Source of the DNA: Pohlia nutans
Lineage: Eukaryota > Streptophyta > Bryopsida > Bryales > Mniaceae
Assembly (NCBI GenBank): GCA_022496805.1
Contig: CM040103.1
Span: 21,056,820 to 21,120,819 of the forward strand
Direction of reading: 5' to 3'
Length of the DNA stretch: 64,000 nucleotides
Both the position numbers and the translations under genes were made by a program. This document shows positions 34,634-44,093 of the stretch, one piece after another (positions within the stretch are counted from its first letter, which is position 1; each line of letters begins with the position of its first letter). Under the pieces are notes generated by a model. The model was not told the DNA's origin, made no database searches, and was given only the letters and a program-made list of their open reading frames with translations.

Positions 34634-35320
34634 ATGGACACGGATAAGCTGTTGACCATTGGCCTCAACGTATTTTTTGTGAGTCGTACATTTCTTTATG
34701 CTTGATACTCAATCTTTAAACTGCTGAAAGAAATTGGAATTTGTTGTAATATTTTAATTACCGTATATAGTTGAAATAATTACGGTGGTGAGTACATACG
34801 CTATACAGAACTTGTACGAGTACATGGTAATTCGTAGTGTTAGGGTATCCCGAGGGTAGTGCAACCAGTGGTCAGTTGACTACTGGCAGTGCAAAAATTG
34901 GTATGAACAACAGAGCCGGACGGCACTGCATAGAATTCCGATGACCGTCCTAGGAGACTTTGAGTGTCTCCTGAGTTCGGGTACAGTAGCTTCATAATAT
35001 CACAATGTGTATGTGTTGTCGGGCCGAGGATAAAAAAACCACGCGGTACATGAGTGGTTGGAAGTAGCCCAAAATGCTATCAGTTGTCCGGTTGGATTTT
35101 TTGAGTATGTGGACCATAGCGCTGGAGACCACGTTGGGTGTTATAAGAACCACTTCAATGAAATCCTTCGTCAGTGGTAACTTCCTGAACCTTTGGCATT
35201 AATCTGTAGACAGTCGTTGTCTATGGTGCTGATGCAAACAATAATGCATATGCACGATCCAGTGGGCAATTGACTACAGGTCGGACGCTTCCTATTGATT
35301 TTGGTAGCGTCTCACGTAGG
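34634..35320 (+). pseudogene. P1, broken split gene, right arm
   Basis: Exon 1 (34634-34678) encodes 15 residues, MDTDKLLTIGLNVFF, then GTGAGT. Exon 2 (34890-35176) follows CTACTGGCAG in matching phase, starts CKNWYEQQSRTALHRIPM, has two in-frame stops (after GTVAS and after VLSGRG), then continues KNHAVHEWLEVAQNAISC and PVGFFEYVDHSAGDHVGCYK up to a GGTAACT donor. A further segment (about 35211-35320) reads YGADANNNAYARSSGQLTTG and runs into the 28-bp repeats. Tryptophan, cysteine and histidine content suggests a folded domain, but I recognise no family. It is probably a captured or element-borne gene, now a pseudogene. Confidence 0.45.
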
Positions 35321-35437
35321 AATCAGAATTGGTAGCGTCTCACGTAGGATTCAGAATTGATAGCGTCTCACGTAGGATTCAGAATTGATAGCGTCTCACG
35401 TAGGATTCAGAATTGGTAGTGTCTCACGTAGGATTCT
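35303..35437. repeat. 28-bp tandem repeats, right arm
   Basis: About 4.8 units of GGTAGCGTCTCACGTAGGAT plus TCAGAATT. Units 1 and 5 both read GSVSRR in frames that would join the preceding and following exon-like segments, but the four-unit offset (112 bp) shifts the frame by one. The expansion therefore breaks the reading frame. Confidence 0.9.
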
Positions 35438-35567
35438 GTCTAGTAAGGAAACAGATAATGTTGATAGCACACAAAAGGCGCACGATAAAATGCATTCTCC
35501 AATCTCTCGGCGGAGACATGACAGGGGTCTCCTAAAACCAGGCATCAAAGGGTCGTCATATTGTTAG
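35385..35567 (+). other. Exon-like segment after the 28-bp repeats, right arm
   Basis: The frame continues from the last 28-bp unit as ILSSKETDNVDSTQKAHDKM and HSPISRRRHDRGLLKPGIKG, then stops. It is basic and polar, without a recognised domain. It probably belonged to P1 before the repeat expansion. Mirror copy at 25174-25356. Confidence 0.35.
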
Positions 35568-35769
35568 TCAACTAATCGGTGTGTCACTAATCGGACAATG
35601 GGTAAGTGTGTCCAGTGGGCAATTGACTACTAGTTAGTGTTTCTAGGCATTCCTAAAATCTAATATACGCTAATGTGGGGATTATGTACAACACTAAATG
35701 TGTTGGCACTAGTTTATGATCAACGGTTTTTTTGGCCGTGTTGTGCAGGCACGTCGTCGAAGTTGAGCA

Positions 35770-36582
35770 ATGATGGATAGTGATTCTGATGACAGTGACG
35801 TGGTAAGAGTGTTGAACCAAGTGTGGATCTTCAATCTGTATTTAGCTCTTTTTCAATGTGGCAGCACAAGTGAGGGACTTGAGTTTTTTTAGATGGGCAC
35901 TATCTCTGTATAGGTTCAGCACTGAAGTATCCTCTACTATGCATACAATCCGTATATAAATGCAACTATGATCAATACACGTTGTGGTTTACAGGGAGTT
36001 GACCTTGACGTAGAAGATGCAGATGAGGTGTATCACATTCCGGATGAAGATATGCCAATCCCCAGCTGCAAAGGTATTTGCAGAGATGATTGGTGTAAGA
36101 AGGAAGTACAGCTAGTCCACTCAACAGGAGTGTGTGTGGCTACAGCGTATGTGGAGTTTGCAAAACCGTGGCAGTCTATTGATGGTAGATCACCTTTAGG
36201 AGAGGAGTTTGTAGGGGTTGTGGTTTGCGAAGTATTACAAACGGGTGCGTCAATGGAAACTCGCACCCTTCGCAGGTGGTCTACAAAATTCACACTATTC
36301 GAAGGAGTGAGTCTTTACAACCATGAACGTAAATTCAATGAAGATATTAAAATGAAAGCAGCTAAATTGGGTGATCGCAGGGGAAGTCGTCAATATTCAT
36401 CATTGCGACATGTACAATCTCGTGAAATGTCGCGAAAAGACAGTCTCGTACAGAAACAATCAATTCGTGAGACATTACAAACTGTATGTTGCAAGCGGCA
36501 ATGCTTGAGTCAATTCAACCACGCAATGGTGGAGACCGTGCGTTATGAAATGCATCACTCTAATTCGAAGTCAAAAAGATAG
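35770..36582 (+). CDS. P2, two-exon acidic protein of unknown function, right arm
   Basis: Exon 1 (35770-35802) encodes MMDSDSDDSDV and ends at GTG|GTAAGA. A 192-bp intron ends GGTTTACAG. Exon 2 (35995-36582) continues in phase as GVDLDVEDADEVYHIPDEDM and runs 195 residues to a stop. Joining gives one very acidic N-terminus of about 30 residues, which supports the splice model. The middle reads VCVATAYVEFAKPWQSIDG and PLGEEFVGVVVCEVLQTGAS, loosely like the DUF8039-type segments found in plant transposon proteins; this resemblance is from memory and weak. The C-terminal part is basic. The gene is intact and identical in both arms. Candidate role: accessory protein of the element. It could instead be a captured host gene. 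Confidence 0.5.
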
Positions 36583-36826
36583 TATGAAACCTGCAATCGA
36601 TAGCAATGCACCCATTTGGCTTGGTGAAGCACGTTCAGATCTAATACTAACATATGGCGATATCAACCAAAAGAAGATTAAAGTACAATGGTATAAGCCT
36701 TGTGTACGACGAAGGAAAGAATGCACACCATATGAGAATTGGGACACATTGCCAAACTTTAAATGGGAGGAAGACGTAGAGTATGAAGAGAAAATGACCA
36801 GCACAACTTTTGTGTTAACATCGTAG
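36545..36826 (+). CDS. P3, 93-codon frame overlapping the end of P2, right arm
   Basis: Starts inside P2 in another frame and continues as KPAIDSNAPIWLGEARSDLI, LTYGDINQKKIKVQWYKPCV and YENWDTLPNFKWEEDVEYEE before a stop. Composition is strongly protein-like (Trp, Tyr, charged residues). I think P2 and P3 were one protein separated by a frameshift near 36580 or by an unseen intron. No family recognised. Confidence 0.4.
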   Translation: MKCITLIRSQKDSMKPAIDSNAPIWLGEARSDLILTYGDINQKKIKVQWYKPCVRRRKECTPYENWDTLPNFKWEEDVEYEEKMTSTTFVLTS

Positions 36827-36844
36827 AAGCCAAGAGGATGAAAT

Positions 36845-36964
36845 CGTGGTGTTGCCATTACTATTCCAAAACGGCATATACTAGAAGCGTTGGCTAGAAT
36901 AGCATATAGCATTCAAGCAACTCCAAATGTCCCGGAAGAAGCGAGCTCTTCCGACAGTGAGTAA
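36845..36964 (+). other. Short C-terminal-like frame, right arm
   Basis: A 39-codon frame with ITIPKRHILEALARIAYSIQ and an acidic SSSDSE end before TAA. It lies 19 bases downstream of P3 and is likely the C-terminus of the same ancestral protein. Confidence 0.4.
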
Positions 36965-37201
36965 CATCTTAAATACAATCTGATATGGGATGTATAGGCA
37001 ATGCAATCTTAGTGCATTCCAACGTTGGGACCAGTGTGTATAAGACATGAAGTTCTAAAATATATACTCTTGCTTAATTCCGACTCTTGATGACATTATT
37101 TTCCTTTTCACTTTGGCCATTTAATATGATGGTTTTACGCGAAATTGTGCAAGGGTGTTTGATAGGGCATTGTTCTTAGTGATGACAATGGCATATTGTC
37201 T

Positions 37202-37449
37202 CAAGGAGTGCACTGTACATTATGTTTGAGAATCCCCTTCTAAAAATCCCCTTCTATACGAGAGGTTACATGTCTAAATACCTTTGTATACAGATGTTTT
37301 CTTGTTGAAATGTCATTTGTGTATAAATACGTGAATATTTTCAGTTCTAAATGTGTTTATTGTATGTATACAAACTTTGCAATGTTCAAATTAATACCCC
37401 TGTTGTGCACTCACATGTACTCGTACATGTTTAGTACCACCCAAACCCC
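37202..37449. mobile_element. T-family TIR element, copy T2 (right arm)
   Basis: Mirror of 23292-23539. Confidence 0.55.
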
Positions 37450-38025
37450 AAGTATAAGAAAAAACAATTTGTAACTATTGTGCAACTAGTGTTGTAGAAC
37501 AAAAAAGTACAACATAATACTAGAGTTCTTTTGAACTCTTATGAATTACTTCATGCCATGGTAGTTGGGTATGGTAAACCATGTACACATGAAGAGGATG
37601 TATGTTTTATTCTATTTTGTACGGTGTTGTGGTGTTGGGATGATTCACATAGTAGGATCTCCTGAACCGGATGAAAAATGTAATCAAGAGGGGATGCACG
37701 GAATACATTTTCTGGCGGGATGACCTGTAGTAGAAAGGCTACAATGGAATTTCAAAGTGTTCATAATATCATCTAGAAGCCTCTAAATTTTATGAGGTGT
37801 TGTCCTCAAATCACCTTTATATGCTAGGTTTAAAAACTGAATAGGTTTGAATGATTTGTGACCAGCCAATATAAGGCAGAGACGAATGAGAATGGAAGGT
37901 AGTATATGCAATGATTGTATATGAAGTGAAAATGGGAATGGAATACAAGAATCAGTACTAAACTTTCGCAAAAATGGTGGATTTAATTTGGAGCGTATAT
38001 GCAACCGAAAGTAGACATTATCTAT

Positions 38026-38112
38026 GTATAGTGTACCCTAAACCACTCTGTAGGTTATTATTATACATGAAGCAAAGTCATAATCACGTATACCCTAAAC
38101 CACAACGTAGAT
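38026..38112. repeat. Subterminal repeated motif in the right arm
   Basis: TACCCTAAACCACTCTGTAG and TACCCTAAACCACAACGTAG occur about 57 bp apart, roughly 400-480 bp inside the element end. The mirror copies are at 22629-22715. Repeated subterminal motifs are a common feature of transposase-bound ends. Confidence 0.55.
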
Positions 38113-38515
38113 GACCATGATTGTCGTTACATATTGCAATCAAAGATTGTCGTGGGTCTGGTTTGAGTGTTACTAAACATAGTACGAATAGAGTATAAAT
38201 CATTCAACGAAGGTGCACGATGAAAGAGAGCGACCAAAGACATCATTCAGCTGTTCGAACATATTTAGGAGGATTGTTGGATTTTGTGCAGACAAAAAAT
38301 CCGAAAGTAATTGAAATGCGTAGTTGTTATCTCGGGGGACAATTAAGGGATCCAAGCTTCCTCACGGAAGTTCACGTGCAACTATAATTAGCGACATCAT
38401 AGTGGAAAATTCTCCAAGTTATCACAATTCAAAGCACTGGATATGGCAACTCCGAGGGGTTGAAAAGGTCCCAACTCTCCGGAATAGTCCCATTTTAGCG
38501 AATATGGCCTTACAT

Positions 38516-41480
38516 GTGCGTTCCATCAAAAGCTGGAGCCTAGAAATTCTTCGAAACATTGAGGCTCCACGAAGGAGACCTTTGGTAGCATTTTGTTCCA
38601 TGTCGCCACTACCCGATCCCACACCTTCGATCCTTTACGGGCCTGGTGAGTCGAGAGAGTAAAGAATTCCATGCTCGAACTCCAGTTCCCACGAGGATAG
38701 GGCTGAAAGTTGGAGAGACGGAATCGCAGCATGAGGTGTAGATTTGACGTGAGTGGCTCACAGACTTTAACCACCCATTTCATCATGAGTGCTACAACGG
38801 CATCCTCGGGGTTTATTAGATTCAAACCATCTTCCTGGCTTCCTCCCTAGATGGGCAGCAGGTGACCCAATTAACGCGGTTCCGGCCCCGCTTGGTGTCA
38901 CCTTGCCAAAGAAAGGAAAAGTGCTGACTTCGAATCTTTGAGACGCCGGCGTTCGTCCCCCCCCCAAATAGACAAAAAAACCACAGACCGGAGAGTAGAA
39001 TGCCGTTGATGACTACTGCCCGGCCAAAAGTATTCATCTGGACGGTACTCCAGTGCGCCAAGGCCTTGTCGATGCGGTTTTTAAGGAACTGATTGGCGTC
39101 TTCTGTAGAAGGGTCAACACCAAAGACAATGCCTAGAAGCTTGCTTAGTTCGTTGTCAGCGGCCCATGACAGCTGGGTGTCAGAGCACCAATTGGGCGGC
39201 CCACCCTGCAGTCCATTGCTAGCCCAGTATGCGCGAGACTTAGACCAGTTGAGGTCTAGGCCCGACGCAGTACAGAAGGTCTGCAGGGCCGAGACTAAAT
39301 GCTGCATGGATGCCTGGTCTCCACGCAGTGTGAGACTGGTGTGGTCGACATACTGTAATAGGACCTGTTGCTTGCCGAAAGGTAGATCAATGCCCTGAAT
39401 GCGCCCCATTTCTACGTGCTTCTTAATGAGAGCGTTGAAAGCTTCTGATACTATAAGGAACAAATACGGGGCAACCGGGCATCCTTGCTGGACCCTCTGA
39501 TTGATAGGAAAAGTAGGAGAAAGTTGACCATTGACATTCACGTGATTGGAGGCATCCAAGAAGAGAATAGTCAGAATACGAACCATCTTCAAAAAATTCT
39601 CCGGGAAGCTAAGTTTCGTCATGGCCGCAAATAAGAACTCCCAGTCAACTTTGTCGTATGCCTTGCTGAAGTCAAGCTTCAAAAAGATTAGGGGTTGGTG
39701 GGAGTGTTGTGCCCAATCAATCGTTTCATGTGTCAGCATAATGTTGTCAAGGATGAAGCGTCCTGGCAAAAAAGCGGATTGGTCATCGCTGATGATTTCG
39801 TTGAGTATCGGTTATAGATGAAGCTGCAGTGCTTTTGCATATAATTTGTAAGCAATGTTTAAGAGCGCAATCGGTCTCCAGTTTGTGAGGAGCCCACGAT
39901 TTCCACCCTTGTGCAACAAAGCCAAAACACTACACGTGACTCCGTTCGGAAACTGATTCGCGACGAGAGAGTTGGAAATCATAGCCAGGTAATCGTCACG
40001 AATGAGGAACCAGAATTTCTTGTAGAACTCTGGGATGATTCCATCCTTCCCGGGGGCCTTGTTCGGAGCCATGTCAAGGATGGCGGCGTCCAAATCAGCC
40101 ATGGATATTGGCTTGTCTAGTGACGCCTTCAGGTCGGGGGGGATACGATCATCCAGGCACTCCAGTACTTCGATGCGAGCTGCGTCAACTTTCTGGGACT
40201 ATGGACCTCTGATGTAGAGAGCCCGGTAGTAATTGAGGCAGATGTCCTCCAAATCAGCCCAATCATAACATGGAATGCCTTGAGCGTTTGCAAGCTCGGT
40301 AATGTGCGACGCTTCGGAGTGCTTTTTGGTTGCTCTATAGAACTCCTTGGAGCCAGAGTCTCCAACCTGCATCCATTTGAGTCTGCTACGAATCTGCCGC
40401 CTTCGCATCTTGTGAACGTCGAATTTTTCTAACTCATCTGCGCATTCACTCATCTTTTTTTGATCGGAGGGGCTGCTGGGGTTGGATTGAAGGTTCTCCA
40501 TAGCGTGGGCAAGATCTGCCCGGAGGAGGGTCTCAGCTGCCCGGCTGGCCTTCGCCTTCATCTTACAATAGCTCCTATAAAATCTGGTGCAACGTCGCAT
40601 TTTGCCGAAGAAGCCCAGTGAGTAATTGGATGTCCAGATGTTGGTGATAGTATCTTTGACAATTGGATCGTCAAGAAAGTGACCATTCATCTTCCAGGTA
40701 GATGGCCGTTTGACATGATTCTTGAGCTCCAATGCGCAGTAGACCGGTAAATGGTCAGAGTGACTGCAGTCCCCCAAAATTCGGTAGTCTTGTTTGATGG
40801 GATCTCTAGCTGACGAATCAAAGACGTAGAATCTGTCTAGCCTGGCTAGAACTCGCTTGTTTTCTTTACATCGGTTGTCCCAAGAGTAACGGATCGCATT
40901 GGAGCTATCAAAAGAGTTAGAGACTTCAAGTCCGGCCAGTAGCTGGTGGAAGCTTACTTTCTGTGCTCCTGACAGAATTCGACCTTCTGCACTCGATTTA
41001 TCAGAGATGTTCTCCACAACATTCCAATCTCCAGCCAAAACCCACCTGCAGTCTTGGGGGAGGGTGGAGGCAAGTTCGTCCCATAAGGCTCGTCTCTCGC
41101 CTGGAGAATTTGGGGCATATACGTTAAGGACAGAGATGTCGCCGCCCGGAATGTTGGACAAGCGCAGCCACTGCGCCCGTCCTGAACGAGATTGGCCTGA
41201 GGGCTGGACTAAATGCTTAATGCGAGGGGCTATCCAGGAGCAAAGACCCCCGCTACCCGCGCCCGGTTCATTGGCGTCATGGCCGTAGGCTGGAGACGCA
41301 TCAGTGGAAAAGAAACCGGCAAGAGGCCAAAAAGTGCGACCTAAAGATAGAGTTGTCTCCCCGGAGCTTGTGCTCCTAGAAGCTAAGAATGTCAAGCTTG
41401 GGGAGGAGAGGGAGATAGTAATTGCGAACTCTGTTCAACGAATCAGGGTTGTTCAAGCCCTGAACGTTTTGGGAAAGCAT
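38516..41480 (-). pseudogene. LINE ORF2: endonuclease and reverse transcriptase
   Basis: ATG at 41480 (MLSQNVQGLNNP), 8 bases after the ORF1 stop. The APE-type endonuclease carries an in-frame TAG where SFQEHKL is expected and a frameshift before GRTFWPLAG; then GDWNVVENIS, RLDRFYVFD and SDHLPVYCAL follow (40199-41395). RT motifs: NKAPGKDGIIPEFYKKFW, LKLDFSKAYDKVDWEFL, QGCPVAPYLFLIVSEAF, and QYVDHTSL where QYADD is expected, so the second catalytic aspartate is changed. More breaks occur near 40199, 39811 and 38822. The last segment, GLNLINPEDAVVALMMKW to FEEFLGSSF, runs into the palindromic element. Confidence 0.9.
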
Positions 41481-41488
41481 GGCTAAGT

Positions 41489-43692
41489 TCATACTTCACT
41501 AATGGGCGAAGGGTGCTCGTGCGTACGGGAGGCAGGACCAGCAGACAAGGAGCGTCTATGGGGCTGGTTAGACCTAAGTCTATGTAGGGTATCAAGTCTT
41601 CTCTGGACAAAAACTTCGGAGGCGGCATGGCGACGGACATGAGTACGAGGATTGATGTGAGTGCGGTTGGGAGTGAGGCAATCGCTGTTCGGGTGGACAA
41701 GCTGGCGCTTACGAAGCCACTCGTAGAACATGGGGTGGAGAAATTCTGGCAAGTCTTGACGAAATTCAACCACGTTCTGTGCGAAAAATGCGTAAGGCGT
41801 TCTGGGTGTCGAAGCCCCTGAAGGAAGTTCGCCATCGTTACCACGGATTGATCTAGGTGTCATGGGGTTCACAGGTGCTTGGGACTGGATGGCTAGAGGT
41901 GGTTCTACACCGTTATCAGAACACTGATTTTTTGATAAGGATCTAGACCTACGGTTAAGGTCAAAGGAGAGTCTTGGAGGGTCAGGGACCTGAGTGGGTC
42001 TAGGTGATGGGCCGAGAAGGCCATCTGCTAAACGCTGGTTATCGGGAGGGTACACTGGAGCAGGAGGAGTGATGGTGGGAGGCACCGCAGCTGGGAGAGG
42101 AGGGGCAGGGGTGGTGGGAGAAGGTTCAGAAGCTAGAACGACGGCATCTGTCATGGGGGAGTCCTGGTCGATGACGTCTACAACAGATTGGTCTAAAAGA
42201 TTGACTGCCGGGGTAGGAACTGTGCTATCGGGCGTATCAGAAGGGCTATCAGAAGGAATATCAGATGGAGGTACTGTGGCTACGCCAGGGGCAAACTGTG
42301 GGGGAGACTGATCGGTACTAGCAGGAGGAATTTCAGATTGGATGGAGGGATTCCTTAGCTCGTCTACAGGCATCCAAGTGGGTTGATGTTTTTTCTTTTT
42401 GGAGTTCTTGGCCGGTCTCTGATAACTAATAAAGCCATTGGCATCAGGAGCTGAAAATTTCTTGGAAGGCCCGGTTCCTGAAGAGGTGGCTGGGCCAGAT
42501 TATCTATCACCGGATTTAGAGGAGTCGGTGTCTTCTGAAATGGATTGGACAGGAGGGATGGAAGGATTGAGAGATGAAGGGAGAGGCGTAGCTGGGCTTG
42601 GAGCAGGGGGTCCAAGAAGAACCTGAGCAGGACGGGGGGGAGGTGGAGGAAGAGGGGGGGAGGGGGGAGAGGGGTGGAGGAGGAGGGCCTGGGATCAGGG
42701 AGGTCGGAGGCAGGGGGAAGGGAAGAGGGAGCAGGGTGAGAGGAAGGAACTGAGGAAGGCTTGGGAGGCAAAGGAGGAGGGTGGGCGGGGGCATTGGACT
42801 GGTTGCCACCCGGAAGAGTTCCAGTCGATCGGTTATGGAGAGAGGCTAAGGCAGGGCAATCCTTTGCCTTGTGGCTAGTATCAAAGCAAAAACGACAACG
42901 AATCGGCAAATTTGCATAGTCGACGATGATAGATGTCTGCTCACCCGTGGTGTCGTTCACGACCTCCACAGAGGTAGCCCAGCCATCACCAGCCGGGAGC
43001 GCTATGCAGAATCTCTGGTCTTCTAGTGTAGAGTTTTGCTTGTCGCCTCCAAGTACTTTGTTGAGTCCTTCCGCGATTTGCCTAGCCACGCATTGAAATT
43101 CATCTGGTACGCGACTTAGGGTAATCCACGTCGGAATTTTTATGCCTCTAGGGTTGGAAGAGTTGAAGTTAGGCACCCAGTTCTGCATTACGCAATTTCC
43201 CCATCGAGATTTGAAAGGGGTGAGGGTAAGGAGCTTCTGGGCGATGCCGGCATCTTTGGTTCGGAGCTGGAAAAATCCACGTCCAAGGTTCCGTCCAATA
43301 GCGACATAACTACCTACTTGATGTTGAACTGATTCTACCCAATGAGGTAGAGATTGCTGGGATGGACGCCCATCTACAAAGAAGGCAAGAAGAACATGGT
43401 GGGACAAATATTCCATTTCACGACGTACCATACGTTGGTCGACAAGGATGATACGTGCATCCTGGCGCAGTAGGAATCCACCGTAACTGCGCGAGTAGCC
43501 GTCAGGTAGCGTCTCTCCATCAGTTGCCTGCGTGGGGTGAATCGTGGCATTACTGTTCTGGATGGTAATTGCTTCCACCAGATCCACCTCCACGTCTTCA
43601 TTGGACGCAGTCGTGGTAGCAGTATCCTGTTTTGTGCCTCTAGGGATCTGGGCCGAAGGGGGTCCACGGACTATCTCTGCAAATGACGCCAT
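41489..43692 (-). pseudogene. LINE ORF1 (Gag-like, DUF4283-like and CCHC)
   Basis: The start MASFAEIVRGPP is a typical plant LINE ORF1 N-terminus. A DUF4283-like domain spans roughly residues 85-215 (LGRGFFQLRTKDAGIAQKLL, VMQNWVPNFNS, IKIPTWITLSRVPDEF). It is followed by a CX2CX4HX4C knuckle (CRFCFDTSHKAKDC) and a long proline-rich region. A frameshift in the G-rich run near 42640-42675 and an in-frame TAA near 42500 break it. The frame resumes through KFSAPDANGFISYQRPAKNS and the 294-codon C-terminal part. The nucleic-acid-binding role is inferred from the family. Confidence 0.88.
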
Positions 43693-44031
43693 CTTGATTG
43701 TCGATTAGCACGGGAGAAAATCGAGGTTTCCCGTGGTGCATTCCGGTATGCGATCGCGTGCAGCGAATAGGGTAACCCTAAATCTGGATCTAAAAAACTC
43801 GTGAAAACAATCCCACTACTCCGAATACTTCTACTTTGAACAATTTCGAAGGGAAATCTGGCAAGTCCAGATACAATCGGAACGTAATCGGATTTTCAGA
43901 ACATGGGTGAGATGATGATCCAAGATCAACTCATCCGAGCCAACCATCACGCGTACGGGGAGCTCCGGAGCCTCTCATCTCCCCTCCAACCCCCCATGTG
44001 GGTTATATTTCAACAGTAAGTTGCTCAGCAC
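43693..44031 (-). other. LINE 5' leader
   Basis: About 340 bp between ORF1 and the 5' target duplication (CCGCCTTTG, 44032-44040). No internal promoter motif can be named. Confidence 0.6.
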
Positions 44032-44093
44032 CCGCCTTTGCGTTGTAGTCCAAGTGTCACGTGCTTGTGCAAGTGAGAACCGCCCTCGGACAC

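Larger units (their letters stand above)
22230..38511. mobile_element. 16.3-kb palindromic (foldback-like) element with about 4.8-kb near-identical arms
   Basis: The ends are AAGGCCATATTCGCTAAAAT and its exact inverse. The flanks are ACAT at 22226-22229 and 38512-38515. Positions in the two arms sum to 60741 from the outer ends to about 27000/33741, so the arms match with no net indel and only scattered substitutions. Joining the flanks with one ACAT gives an uninterrupted LINE frame (WNAH-VVIIGAGFSR), showing a precise insertion. Each arm carries the same outward-facing genes. The centre holds T3, copia and M. It is not a PIF, hAT or Mutator element by its 4-bp duplication, and no transposase is recognised. 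Confidence 0.85.
33741..38512 (+). repeat. Right arm of the palindromic element
   Basis: Inverse of 22229-27000, with the same gene order running outwards. The last 30 bp before 38512 are the inverse of the first 30 bp of the left arm. Confidence 0.9.
20692..44031 (-). mobile_element. Degenerate LINE (non-LTR retrotransposon), split by the palindromic element
   Basis: A minus-strand LINE of about 7 kb after removing the 16.3-kb insertion at 22230-38511. Its 3' end lies at a T-rich run on the plus strand (20691-20710), i.e. an A-rich tail. Target duplications CCGCCTTTG are at 20683-20691 and 44032-44040, and the paralogous site near 46740 carries that sequence once with matching flanks on both sides. 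Order from 5': leader (43693-44031), ORF1, ORF2 with endonuclease, reverse transcriptase and zf-RVT parts, then a 3' untranslated part (20711-21005). Several frameshifts and stops make it inactive. Confidence 0.9.

Noticed and set aside
22230..38511. Palindrome ends as a PIF/Harbinger TTA/TAA insertion
   Set aside because: TAA on the left and TTA on the right are inverse, not direct, repeats; the direct repeat is ACAT.
41627..42311. Plus-strand ORFs opposite LINE ORF1 (64 and 105 codons)
   Set aside because: Shadows of the proline-rich ORF1 on the other strand; low-complexity Gly/Ala composition.
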